Origin: Gentiana macrophylla
Lineage: Eukaryota; Streptophyta; Magnoliopsida; Gentianales; Gentianaceae
Direction: 5' to 3'
Assembly: GCA_026214975.1 (NCBI GenBank)
Contig: CM047805.1
Location: forward strand, 109,301,845 to 109,365,844
Length of the DNA stretch: 64,000 bases
A program made the position numbers and the translations under genes. The notes under the pieces are model-generated. The model was not told where the DNA came from and did not search any database. It saw only the letters and a program-made list of their open reading frames with translations. Positions 32,490 to 44,341 of this stretch are shown here, piece by piece; position 1 is the first letter of the stretch, and every line of letters begins with the position of its first letter.

Positions 32490-35400
32490 TCATTCATTTT
32501 CAATCAGAGAGAAATCAATGTAGGAATTCACTTCTTTCCACCACTTCCATGCTTCAGGTAAAATTAGATTGATTTGATTTACTCTGAATCCTAAACGCAT
32601 GTAAAGTTCTTTGAATTCATTCAGTGATTCCCTTGCTGATGTGGTAGGTAAACTTCTTCCACCTCTACCACCTCTTCCTCCTCTTCCACCTCTATAATTG
32701 GCCCTCAAGGCTTTAACTCTTGCTTTCCAAAATTTTAAGCCCAGAAATGAGTTCAAACCTTCATGAAATTCCTTGTCATGATAAGGTTTCCTTCTGTTGT
32801 AGTACTCATTCTTGTATTGTTTGAGAAGATCATCAGTAAGTGGAATTCTGCCATGTGAAGGTTCCCTGAATGCATTAGTATCATTCTCCCATCTTTTCTT
32901 GGCAAAAATTCTGGCAGCCACTTTTGCTACTGCTGTTTGGCCCTCTTCCCCCTTAGTGACATCATCAACAAAACGGGATAGTAAGCCATGTACACTCTCC
33001 TGTGTGATCACTAGGTTGTTCAGTTGACCCTCCATAATTTCAATCCTCGGTCAACAGTTGTGATCCTTTCTTGCATAGTTTGCTCCAGTAGAGTTATCCT
33101 CTTAGTAAATTTAGGATCCAGCACTGCAGGTTGAGATGTTCCAACAGCCTCAGCAGGCTTAGGTGCCTCAGCAAGTTTGTCAAGTTTCTGGTGGATGGCT
33201 TCAAATTGATTTTTCAGAAACTTTTCCTTCATTGTATTGCCCAGTTTAATTCCCCTCACATCTTTTGTTAGATCGGCAATGGCATACTGAGTAGATGTTT
33301 AGCTTGAAGCAACTGTCTCAGTAGACTTTCTATTGTTATCCACCATGGTCATCAGTTCTTCAAATCTTTGTTCCTGTCTATCAAGTTGAGTTCTTAACTA
33401 TGTCATGTCATTCCTGACAGCCCTCAACTCATCCAGGACATGTGCTGGTACCCCACCAGCCATTCCTCCAGCAGCTCCATCAGCAGGCTCCTCTACATTA
33501 TATTGTTGCCTCTGTCTGCTGATAACCACTGCAAAACTCATATCCAGTCCAGCAGGGTTAGGTCCTTGGAATTCCTCCAAAATAGGATCAAGAGCAGGTT
33601 CTTCAAAAATAGGTACAAATGCCTGTGGGGGTTCATCATCAGCATGTTCTTCTTCAGGCATTTGAAACTCTTCATCACTGTAGTCATAGTCCAGCAGCTG
33701 CTCATCCATATTAACAGCAGTCTGCTGACCATCTTTACCTATGGTGGTCTTGTCTCCTTCAGTAGGCTCCACTCCAGCAGCCTCTTCAACAACAACAGCA
33801 GGGGTTTCCTCCAAACCCAAAGTTTGTTCCAACCTTTGTCCAGTCTTTGTTTGTACCTCGTGACACATGCACCTCCTGTTCCAACATGTGTCCTGGTGCT
33901 GTTTGATCGTCAGCAACCTGTACCTCCACTTCTTTCCTTGGTTCTGTTGCAATTTGTGCCACAATAACCTGGTCAGGGAATACATCCACATTTTCCTTTT
34001 GAAATTCCCCGATATCACCAAACCTTCTCAAAAAATTTGCAGCTTTGGTTAAGGTGTCCTCAGTGTCAATCCAGCTTGATATTGAATATAATCCTCAGAA
34101 CTGACACTTGGCTCTTTGTGATCAGTAACCCTCTCATCATCCAAAACTTCATTCTGCTGATCTTCAGCAGACTTGCCAGCATCAGCAGGTTCATCTACTG
34201 CACCATCAGTAGATCTTTGACCAGTGGCTTCATCAGTTGTTCCTCTAGCCACTCCACTGGTCTCCCCAAGGAACATGAGGGGATCATCATCAGAATCAGA
34301 TGAATCACTGTCAGGTGTGTATTTTGGATCCTTGAACATAATTGCACCACTTTTCCTTCCTTCATCCAACAGATCCATCAGCCTAGATTGAAGCACGGTT
34401 GTATCTATTAAATCCAATAGGCTGTCCACACCCAGCTGATCAAATGCCCATTCTTCAAATCCACTCATTGGATCAGCAGCTGGTTTCTGTCTCTTGTAGA
34501 ATCCAAACTTCCATTGGAAATATTTTTGCACCTTTCTGAAGTTGGGATCTACCTTGCCATTTTTAGATGTCTGCTCCCTCTTTTCATATGGCATGGTTGG
34601 CTTTCTGGGAGCAGGTTCAGGGCCTTGCTGACCTCCAAAGGTCCCAATCAGCAAGTTAAGAGTTTTCTCAACAGATGTTTCCAGGTCAGTAGGTTGCTCA
34701 GATTGTATGTTAGTGCCTACTACCTCCATCTGTACTACACTTGGTTCCCCCTGACTTATATGCTCATCAGCAGGGTTAGCAACATATTGCTCTTCCCCCT
34801 GAACTATTGCAGGAATTGCATGGTCTTGTACCAATGTTTCCACTTCCACAGCAGGTGTAGATTCAGTAGCTTGCTGTGGCTCTTCTACAAGTTGCTCAAC
34901 AACAACTTGTGCAATTTCAGTAGGCTCAGGAGCCTTTGCAGATGAGGATTCAACAGTTTCTACAGTAGGCACATGGTCAGTAGTCTGCTGTGATTCTCCA
35001 GTAGGTTGCTCAAAAACAACCTCTGCATCCTCAGTAGGATTGATAATAGTTAAGGGCTCAACCTCAATAGCCTCTCCTTCTTCTTCTACTTATTTTTGTT
35101 GTTGTTGTTCTCTCTGACTTTCCAAAATCCTCAATTGTTTTCCTTTGCCATGCTTCTTTTTCTTAGCAATCTCTTTCATTCTTTTGGAAAGTGGTTCATC
35201 TTCAACTTCAGTAGACTTCCTCTTTCTACTGGCTTCCTTTTGTTGCTCCTTCATGATTTGAAGCTTGATCTTCTTCTTTGCAACAACAATAGAGGTCGAT
35301 TATCTCAACTTCATTTGGACCCACGGCCAGACTCAAGTGATCTGTCTTTGTTTGCTTCTTTGTCCTTTTTGGCTTTAACATCTCTGTTATTTTTCTTGTG

Positions 35401-36319
35401 TCAACAACCTTTATTTTCTCAGTAACCTTCTTTGGTGCAGCAGGCTTGACAACTTTCTTAACCTGCTCACCACCAGCATCATGTTCTCCACCATCATCAT
35501 CACTCTCTGTTGCCTCCTCAACCTCATCTTCATCATCCAATCCAGGAATAGGAGTAACAACTGCTGGCTTGTATCTTGATTGGTTAATCTTTTCAGATGA
35601 AATATCAGGTATCTGAAAATGAGTCGGCATAGTGCAAATCGAGAACCTAGGGGCTTGACCTTGGACTTCCTTATACCATCTCTATCTTCGGTGAACACCT
35701 TCTTCATGTAGTGTATAAAGAATCCAGCCCAATCAAACTTTAAACTTCTGCAGATGATGATCAGTAGGTCTATTTTTGGTCAAGACAGTGTATCCAAGCT
35801 TCCAACAAATCCCAAAATGGTTTTGGCAACCAATTTGCTCAGCAGATTGTACTCATAACCAATGTGCTTTACATTAATGCCTAAACTGGAAGGTATAGAA
35901 TCGTTGGTCTTTATTTGATCCACAAATTTCATCCTTGGTAGATTCATTGTCTCTGGATTAGTGGGAGCATCATTTCCAGGTGCAAAATGAAATAAATTTC
36001 TCAGCAGGTCTGAGGAAATTTCTATCTCTCTTCGATTCACAGTGGTAGTGAAGGCCTCCCTACCTTCATGTATAACAATGTTTCTCCAGAATTCCAACAC
36101 ATTGATATAGGAGATTCGTTCCAATCGTCTGTTTATAACATTTTCTAGCCCAGCAAATCGTCCGATTCTTCTTCCAATAGTGATGGATAGCTCAGTAGAG
36201 TTACAGTCAGTAACGTATCCTCTTACACTTTGACTGGTTCCAATATGAACTTCATCCTTTGGTGCCATTGTAATAAGAAAAAGATGAAGAAGATAACTTT
36301 TAGATCTGCGTTTACACAA
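32490..36319 (-). pseudogene. Extra ORF downstream of pol in the SIRE-like element
   Basis: Five successive open pieces (36319-35780, 35630-35226, 34972-34049, 34021-33398, 33259-32490) read like one ancestral protein of about 1,270 residues. The N-terminal part (MAPKDEVHIGTSQSVRGYV start; VLEFWRNIVIHEGREAF; EISSDLLRNLFHFAPG) has the layout of the 'putative plant transposon protein' domain seen in third ORFs of large plant retrotransposons. The middle is very acidic and Lys/Glu/Val-rich with low complexity. Near the end is an RGG box (RGGRGGRGGRGGR), then ESLNEFKELYMRLGF. No membrane segment or signal peptide stands out, so an envelope role is not supported by what I see. Its function is unknown; SIRE relatives are reported to carry env-like ORFs here. 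Confidence 0.7.
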
Positions 36320-36936
36320 AGTAAATGAAAAGAGAATCGATTTGAGATTTTTGTAAGTAGCCTCTGCGTTTAGGTCTGCATATATATAGACATATAAGGT
36401 TGTAACTGTCAGATCGTGTACTGTGCATTAACCACGATTAAATTTGAGTGAATGTTGTCTTGACACGTGGCCCATTACTTTCCATAATGTTTTGTAACCG
36501 TTGGATCGTGTTAACTACGGTTATAAAGATGAGATAAATATCCCGCCATATGCTTTTTGACTTTAGTAAGTTTGAGTGTGTGACATTTCCTTCAGTAGCC
36601 TTGTCATCAGCAGACTTGGCTCAGCAGCCTGCTGACAAAGTGTCTCAGCAGCCTGCTGATAGAGTCACTCTGCTGATGCTTAAATGCTTTGTATTTTCCA
36701 ACTGATAATACAGGATGAAGTTTAATACCAATGACTGATCTGTCAAGTGAGCTCACCCAACATGACAAAGACCAATCCCCTTGGCAACCTCATTTGCTCA
36801 ATTGCCCAACCATAAGTACATGGAATTGTTGATAGCAATGACTAATCTGCTAAGTGAGCTCACCCAACATAGCAAAGACTAATCCCCTTGGTGAATTCCA
36901 GTACACTGCTGATCAGTCAACTTTAATAATTCCAAG
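36320..36936. repeat. Spacer between pol and extra ORF, with direct repeats
   Basis: Two ~60-bp copies of an 'aatgact.atctg..aagtgagctcacccaaca' block start at 36728 and 36837. Just before them (36600-36680) is a cluster of CAGCAG/CTGCTGA motifs. No gene. Confidence 0.75.
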
Positions 36937-37563
36937 TTATGTCCTTAATTTAGCAAATCTTTCACTATCCAATGGTTTAGTGAAAATATCAGCAAGTTGA
37001 TTTTCAGTAGGGATATAGAGAACCACCACATCCTTCTTCTCAACATGATCTCTTATAAAATGATGTCTCACATCAATATGCTTGGTTCTTGAGTGCAAAC
37101 CAGGATTTTCAGTAATTGCAATTGCACTTGTGTTGTCACACATAATTGGAATTTCCTTTTCTTCAATTCCATAATCCCTTAACTGTTGTCTTAACCACAG
37201 TATTTGTGCACAGCAACTTCCAGCAGCAATGTATTCTGCTTCAGCAGTGGAAGTTGATATAGAGTTTTGTTTCTTGCTAAACCAGGAAACCAGTATATTT
37301 CCCATTAACTGACAGGTTCCTGTGGTGCTTTTCCTGTCAATCTTGCATCCAGTATACTCTGAATCTGAGTAGGATATAACTTTGAAACTTCCATCTTTAG
37401 AATACCATATCCCTACTCCCAAAGTCTCTTTAAGATACTTGAGAACTCTTTTGACTGCACCTAAATGACTCTCTTTAGGTTTTGATTGAAATCTTGCACA
37501 AACACCTACATTAAAGGATATATCAGGTCTGCTGGCAGTAAGGTACAACAGACTGCCTATCAT
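36937..37563 (-). pseudogene. SIRE-like RNase H and pol C terminus
   Basis: The 208-residue frame begins MIGSLLYLTASRPDISFNVG, the block that links copia RT to RNase H. It contains SDSEYTGCKIDRKSTTG with the first Asp, STAEAEYIAAGSCCAQ with the Glu, CDNTSAIAITENPGLHSRTKHID with the next Asp, and ends NQLADIFTKPLD with the final Asp. RNase H degrades RNA in RNA-DNA hybrids. All catalytic positions appear kept. A stop codon just upstream (near 37573) separates it from RT. Confidence 0.92.
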
Positions 37564-38430
37564 CCTTCTCTATAAGGTCTGATCAACATCTTTTCCTTCT
37601 TTATCTTCATCCAACCTTATGTTTGTACTCATTGGAGTTGATGCCTTGGTGCTGTTTTCCATACCAAACTTCTTCAGCAGCTCCTTGGTTTACTTGGTTT
37701 GATGAATGAAGATTCCATCTTTCAACTGTTTGACTTGTAAGCCCAAAAAGTAGTTCAATTCACCCATCATGCTCATTTGGAACTTACTTTTCATTAGATT
37801 TGCAAACTTCTCACAAAGTAATTCATTTTCAGAACCAAAGATTATGTCATCAACATAAATCTAGACCAGCAGGGTGCTGTTACCTTCACTGGTTCTAAAA
37901 AGAGTCTTATCAATGGTACCTTTGGTAAAACCATTGTTCACCAAGAATTGAGATAGGGTCTCATACCAAGCTCTTGGTGCTTGTTTCAATCCATAAAGTG
38001 CCTTGTTGAGTTTGTACACTTTATCTTCTTGGTCTTTAACTTCAAATCCAGGAGGTTGCTGAACATAGACCTCCTCTTCCAGAATGCCATTCAAGAATGC
38101 ACTTTTGACATCCATCTGATATACCTTGAAGTGTTTGTAAGCAGCATATGCCAAAAATAATCTGATTGCTTCCAATCTTGCAACTGGGGCATATGTCTCA
38201 TCAAAATCTATTCCTTCTGCTTGAGAATAGCCTTTTGCTACTAGTCGGGCCTTGTTCCTCACAATGGTACCAGATTCATCTAGTTTGTTTCTGTATACCC
38301 ATTTTGTGCCAATTATATTTGCATGATTAGGCCTTTCCACTAGTGTCCAAACTTGATTTCTTTCAAACTCATTCAACTCTTCTTGCATAGCAATTAAACA
38401 ACTTTTGGTTCCATTTGAGATACAGAGCAT
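37564..38430 (-). pseudogene. SIRE-like reverse transcriptase, with internal stops
   Basis: Copia-type [36 protein letters not shown] and [60 protein letters not shown] with the first catalytic Asp, and [22 protein letters not shown] at 37863-37861 interrupts three codons before the active site YVDD (37857-37846), which itself is intact and followed by IIFGSENELLCEKF. Further stops occur near 37693 and 37573. The domain order and length are normal for copia; the stops make it a pseudogene. Confidence 0.92.
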
Positions 38431-39175
38431 GTAAACATTGCTTCTAGTTGTCTTCTAGTCCTCACACCTTGCTGTATGTTGCCAATAACTTGTTCAGTAG
38501 GGTGATCTCTTAACCATTGTGGATTATGGTTAGATTGATTCTCAGGACCCTCATCTTGGTAGAGGTCTTGCTTAGCATCAGGGGTTCGGTGAGATCCTTG
38601 AACTGCCTCAGTTGTTGCATCAGCAGTGTTCCCAGCAGGGTGTTCAGCAGGGGCAGAGTCAGAAACTTTTAAGTCATTGAACCTATCCAAAACTTCAACA
38701 CTTTATGGATCAGTGACTTGTTGATTATCAGCAGGTTCTGAATCTTCTTCTTCCATTCCAGTGAACTTGGGTTCATCAAACACAACATGTATAGTTTCTT
38801 CATGTTTTAGTGTTCTTTTGTTCAGTACCCTGAATGCCTTGCTGACTGAAGAATATCCCAAGAAGATTCCTTCATTTGACTTGGGTTGAAAAGTCTTCAA
38901 TTGCTCCTTATGATTTAAGATAAAACATTTTCTTCCAAATGGATGGAAATATGATATATTAGGGATCCTTCCATTCCAAATCTCATAAGGTGTCTTCAAC
39001 AGCTTCATGTTTACTGAGGTTCTATTTTGTGTAGCATGTTTGTATTAATCGCTTTCAAATTTCAATACCTTTCAGGTAACAATGCTTCACATATCATAGT
39101 TCTTCCAGCTTCCTTAAGAGTTCCGTTTCTTCTCTCAGCAACCCCATTTTGCTGAGGTGTACCAGCAGTAGCAAG
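38394..39175 (-). pseudogene. SIRE-like integrase, catalytic Glu part and C terminus
   Basis: Left of the solo LTR the minus strand continues GTPQQNGVAERRNGTLKEAG with the catalytic Glu, then a stop. The 39008-38703 segment has KTPYEIWNGRIPNISYFHPF with the FGRKCF block and IFLGYSSVSKAFRVLNKRT, the C-terminal domain. The linker to RT is at 38690-38394. Frames change several times. Confidence 0.85.
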
Positions 39176-39179
39176 TTGA

Positions 39180-39581
39180 TGTCACAATTAGTCATTAAGG
39201 AAAATATCTTTTTATTTTGTTTAATTAATTAATTATTTAATTAATTAAAACTTGGAGACCAAGGATTTACTCTCCTATAAAAGGAGAGTTATTCCATGGG
39301 TAATTGGCAATGAAAAATTCGACCACCACACTTGTAAAAGAGAGAAAAATTGTTTTTCTTGTCTAGGGTTTTTAGAGGAAGAAAAACTCTAAGTTTTTCT
39401 TCGTGTTGCATATCAAGGAGGTTCGTGTATCAAGAAGGGTGTCCACCAACCGCCGTTTGGAGAACACATCGGAAGATCAAGGCGTCTCTTCCCGATATTG
39501 GTAACATGATCTTATCCCCCTTGTAGTCATTTAAGTCCTTTAACTATGTATTGTGATGTATAAGTCGTGATCCATCCTTCA
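39180..39581 (+). mobile_element. Solo LTR inserted in the SIRE-like integrase
   Basis: A 402-bp segment, TGTCACAATTAG...CCATCCTTCA, flanked by GTTGA on both sides (39175-39179 and 39582-39586). It has TG...CA ends and a TATA box CTATAAAAGG at 39275-39284 on the plus strand. With no internal region and a perfect 5-bp duplication, it is a solo LTR left by recombination between two LTRs. It splits the integrase between the second Asp and the Glu. The family of the lost element is unknown. Confidence 0.87.
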
Positions 39582-39589
39582 GTTGATGT

Positions 39590-40430
39590 AGTACACCATT
39601 TTGTTCACATTATTCTCTTTTCAATTTGTTGAGAAACTCAGTACCCTTATCTGATCTGATCTTCACTACTGTGACACTTTTCTCATTTTGTAATCTTTTC
39701 AAAAGCTCAGGCATTTTTTCAAGTGTTTCATTTTTCTTTTTCATGAATACCACCCAGGTGTATCTTGAATAATCATCCACAACAACTAAAGTGTACTTTT
39801 TTCCTGTTATACTTGTTGGAGTCACTGGTCCAAATAAATCCATGTGCATCAGCTCCAACACTCTCTTAGTTGATTGCTTTGTTTTTGACTTGAAGCTTGA
39901 TTTAGTTTGTTTACCTTGCTGACAAGCATCACATATTGCATCCTTCTTGAATGTGATCTCAGGTAAACCAATCACCAGTTTCTTCTTTACCAACTGATTG
40001 ATATCATCAAAATTCAGATGATTCAACTTCTTGTGCCATAACCAATTGAGTTCTGACTTTGTATGCACTATCAGGCAGGTTTCTGGAACTGCAGTTGACC
40101 AATCCACAACATACATATTTTGTTGTCTTTTTCCAGCCAACACAACTTGATCACGTTTTTCACTAATGACAGTACATGTACTTTTGTCAAAAGTGACCTT
40201 GTATCCCATGTCACAGAATTGTCCAGTGCTTAGCAAGTTGTAGTCCAGTCCTTCAACATTAGCAACATTCCTGATTGTTAGTCCATTCCTCACAAGTATG
40301 CCATAGCCTCTTATATAAGCAGGTGTGTTCTTGTTTCCAAAGTTCACTCTTGGACCATCCTTTGCTACATAGCTTGACAGACAGTGCTTATTCTTTGTCA
40401 TATGTCTGGAACATCCACTGTCAAAGTACC
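39590..40430 (-). pseudogene. SIRE-like protease end and integrase N-terminal part
   Basis: The block starts with the protease active site WYFDSGCSRHMT (Asp-Ser-Gly near 40420) and runs through the protease to LNWLWHKKLNHLNFDDINQL, ICDACQQGKQTKSSF (zinc-binding pre-integrase region, His and Cys visible). The integrase core follows: RVLELMHMDLFGPVTPTS (first Asp), YTLVVVDDYSRYTWV and VKIRSDKGTEFLN (second Asp). It then shifts frame and meets the solo LTR insertion. Protease cuts the polyprotein; integrase joins cDNA to the genome. Confidence 0.9.
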
Positions 40431-40570
40431 AGACACTCTACAAAACAAAATCAATACATTTTAGGTACCCAAATCTGTTTGGGTCCATGATGGCCAGTGG
40501 TAAGCATGACCCCTGGCAAGTTCCCATAAGGTTTTCTTCTAAAAGTGTCATACTTATGTTCATACATGTA

Positions 40571-42764
40571 TTACACACATCCATAAGGTCTTACATTTGG
40601 TTGTTTAGGATTCATGTATACTTTCTTACTTTTTGGTATATAGTGCTGTTTGGAGTGATTTTTCTTGTTAGAAGCACCAGTATAACCATAGGTTTGCTGT
40701 CTGTTAGAAACAGCCCTATAGTATGGAGTCTGCTGAGGTCCCTGTTGAGGTCTTATGTAAGTCCTCTGCTGAGTCCTCTGCTGATTCCATTGCCTAGGTT
40801 TTACCCTAGCAGTATGGTTGTATCTGTTGTTTCTATCAGTGGGGGCACGAATATTCCAATCATCATCAGTAGGGAACAGTCTACCTTTCCCCCTGAGATA
40901 AGTATCCCTTGAATGATTAACATTTTTGGGTTTAGGATTCTTATCCTTGGAATATTTCTGATTTTTACCCTTCGTGGTCCAGTGAGACTTGGTAGCAGTG
41001 TCCGCTATCGGTGAGTCTAGAAAATACAATGATCTATTTTGGGATTTATTCTTTTTATTAGGAGCTGTTGACTTCTTTGACTTCTGATTCTGCTTCTTTG
41101 AAGCTTTCTCAGTAGGCTTTTCTATCTCAGCAATCCTACTTGGAGTTAGATCTTGAGCAGGTACAAACTTTCGACCAATTCTGGCACTAGGTTCAGTAAC
41201 CTTACTGGATCCACTTCTATTGGATTGTTGAGTTTCAAATCCAAGACCTGTCCTATCACCATAGGGATTCCAAGATTTGAATACAGTATAGGAACAAGAT
41301 TGTTCAGCAGATTCAGGGGCTACTGAATGTTCAGCAGACTTATGTTGATTCTGTCCAACTTCTTTTTCCTTTCCTTTGAGAATTTTCAATTCAGCTTTCA
41401 ATCTTTCAACTTCTGATTGAAGAGCTTCTTTTTCTGCATTCACAATCTCATAACCATATTGTATTATCCTCAGTTGATTAAGGATGGCATCCAAAGTTTC
41501 CTCATTATCAGAATTTTTGGGATTTGAACCAACATGTGGATTCACAATCACTATCAGCAGGAGTATTAATTGATACAGAATTGTATACCTCCTCTGTCTC
41601 ATCCATATTAGCCATCAAGGCATAATCATCCAATTCAGCAACCAATGCAGTGTCATCAGATTCATTTCCTTTATCTGATTCAACTTCATAACCAGTTTCA
41701 TCTTCAGCAAGCATTGCTTTCTTTCCATGTCTTCTTTGTTGACCCTTGCTCTTTTGTAGATCTGGACAGTCAGGTCTGAAATGTCCAGGTTTCTTGCAGT
41801 TAAAGCAAAGATAATCTGGTTCCTTTTTCTGTTTTGACTCAGGACAATCAGGCTTGAAATGTCCTGGTTTCTTGCAATGATAACATAAGTAATCATTATC
41901 TTTCTTTGTTTCTTCCTTCTTCTTTTCACTGAATTTCTTTGTGAAATTTCTAGGTGAACTCTTTCCAGTTTTCATCAGTCTAATTTTCTTGCTCAGCAAT
42001 GCAATCTGCTCTTGCATCTCATCCAAAAAATCATCTTGGGCTGCTGAGGTTTCTTCTTGATGAGCAGCAGCCAATGTTGTAGTCTTTGGTTCTTCCTTTT
42101 CTGTCTCAGGAACCAGTTTCTTACTAAAATCATATGCCTTAAGATCTGAGAACAGTTTGAAGGTGTCTTCCTCATGAAGGCTTCTCATTTCTTCTATTGC
42201 TGTCACCTTCATCTCCCATACTTTTTTGGCAGGTAAAGCTTCCAATTTTTTTGAATTTACTTCTTCCTATGAGTATTTCACTTTCAACAGGGTGAGTTCA
42301 TCCATAATTGCATTGAACCTAGATTCCATTTGTTCAATGGTTTCATTTGGCTTCATCTTGAACTCTTGGAACTTCTTCTTTGCTACACTGATCTTGTTCT
42401 TTTTTATAGCATCAGTGCCTTCACAGATTAACTGCAGCTTGTCCCAAAGTTCCTTGGCAGTTTTGCAATCTTTTACTTTCATATACATATTGCTATCTAG
42501 AGTTCTGTAAATGATATCTATAGCAATGTTGTTGAGATTGGCTCTCTTTCTATCTTCAGCTGTCCAATCTCTCTTTGGTTTTAGAATGTACTGAATATCA
42601 TTGTCCACAGTTACAGCTTTTGTTATCTCCAGTGGTCCATCTGTGAGTACATCCATCATTTCATCATGAGTAGCAGCTAGATAAGCCTGCATACGACGTT
42701 TATATTCATCAAATCAATCCAAAGAACACATCAGCATTGTTCTAGCATACTGATTGTTATCCAT
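40571..42764 (-). pseudogene. SIRE-like gag with two zinc knuckles
   Basis: Gag starts at the ATG 42764-42762 (MDNNQYARTMLMCSLD) but has a TGA at 42716-42714. The 42692-42267 piece continues with AYLAATHDEMMDVLTDGP, WTAEDRKRANLNNIAIDIIY, LWDKLQLICEGTDAIKKNKI and MKPNETIEQMESRFNAIMDEL, a copia gag (UBN2 type). The 42245-41508 piece has two CCHC knuckles, CYHCKKPGHFKPDC and CFNCKKPGHFRPDC, about 40 residues apart; two knuckles are less usual than one. The 41602-40571 piece is a Lys/Gln/Asn-rich, coiled-coil and basic region leading to protease. Confidence 0.88.
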
Positions 42765-42851
42765 GATGCAAGTTTTTGAAAATTAGAAACTTGAAAAAGT
42801 TTTCAAAGAATTTTCACAAGTACAACAAGTAGGATTACTTCAGAACAGAAG

Positions 42852-42867
42852 CACTGCTCCGATACCA
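42852..42867 (-). promoter_or_regulatory. Primer-binding site of the SIRE-like element
   Basis: The minus strand reads TGGTATCGGAGCAGTG, close to the tRNA-iMet-type TGGTATCAGAGC with one change, two bases inside the LTR end. Confidence 0.85.
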
Positions 42868-42869
42868 AT

Positions 42870-44341
42870 TGTTGGTCCCTTGAAAAGGCTTTGGTTAAGT
42901 TTAGAGGGGGGGTGAATAAACTTAACACTTAAAACTTTTGGAGTTAACAAACTCTCTTCAACCCTTGACTCTTGATACTTGATAGTCTGCGACACACTCG
43001 ATAGTCTGGCATTGTTGAGTCTGATGAATTTGTGCAGCGGAAATATATCAAAAATTAAGCCTTGTTACTTGTTGTTAAATATGATACAAGTATCAGATAC
43101 TCAGTAGTGTATGTGTGAGAATTCAGTTGCTAGATTCAGTAAGGTGATGTGCTAGATAAACTAAATGCAGAATATAAATGCAGAAAGTAAGTAGGCAGAT
43201 TTATAGTGGTTCCAGGTGGTGTAATCCTGTACTCTACTCTTCTCCTGTGTTTGGAGGTAATTCACTAGAGAGATTCTTGAGATAGCTGTTACAAAAATCC
43301 CTATGATGTTTGTCCTTCACCAATAGCTATGGCTTCACAAACTGAAAACTAGGAACAGGTAGGATTCTTTGCTCCAAAGTCTTCCACTTGGTCCTTGAAG
43401 GGTAGGATTGCCTCTTCACCGGCTCCACCACAAACAACGATCTTTTACACGAGATGTGATTCTTTGTCTTCAATGATTTCTTGTAAAATAAAGTTTGAAT
43501 CAAGTAAATGATTCAGTTGCAGCCGCTTGACCAGGATGATATGATCAGCAGCTTGCAGTCTTCAAGCGTGTAAACTTGATGTAGCTTGAATGCAGATTAC
43601 ACTTGAAGATTTTATCTGGATCAGTAGCCTTAAGCTTAGTAGGATCAACAGGGCGTTTTTCTTGATCAGAAAATGAAGCTCAGGATTATCTGTGTTTTTC
43701 TCTTGATGTTCATCACTTGTATTTGAATTTGGAGTTCTCTATTTATAGGTAGGAGTTCTTGTGACTTGTATTTGAAATTCAAATATAGCCGTTCCAGATT
43801 TTGTCCCATTTGACTAGCTTTCTGTCACTGTTCATAGTACTAACACAGTCAGACTGCTTTTTGACAGAATGTAGTCTGTCCATCCTTTGACTTGTATCCA
43901 TTGGATAAAATCCTGAATCATCCCAACATCCCTTTAATCTCAACCATTGATTTATTTGATAAGTCAGAGGTTGTTAGCTGTCATTATCCATCTTTTCTTC
44001 CAATGTAACCTTTGAATAATTAGATGTATGTGTATCAGCAGGTTCCTGAGATAATAAGTCTGTTGATATACTTATCAGTTAGCTGATCCATATTTTGCTA
44101 ACTGTCTTTTATCTAACTTTTTTTTATGAAGTTAGATTACACCTTTTTGCATATAACTAAGTTCCAATCACCATCCAACTTAAGGAACTTAGACCTTGTA
44201 CACAAGGTATATGTAATCAGTTTAGGTCATCACAGACTTCCCTAAATTCTGATTCCATATCCTTGACCTTTACTACTAAGTTTGATCCCTTAGCCTTCAT
44301 CAACTGGATTTGACCCCTCAGCCTTCAATCTTCAGCAGGTT
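42870..44341 (-). repeat. 5' LTR of the SIRE-like element, larger part
   Basis: Begins TGTTGGTCCC on the plus strand and runs to the Athila copy 2 insertion (AGGTT at 44337-44341). The remainder is 55632-55838. TATA box on the minus strand at 43739-43748. The uninterrupted form of the junction is seen in the other LTR near 32033-32045. Confidence 0.93.

Noticed and set aside
33440..33967. 175-codon plus-strand frame in the SIRE-like element
   Set aside because: It is the antisense shadow of the extra ORF, which has the coding composition.
39183..39581. hAT-like insertion with 8-bp duplication GTTGATGT
   Set aside because: The ends are not inverted repeats; TG...CA ends with a 5-bp GTTGA duplication and a TATA box fit a solo LTR.
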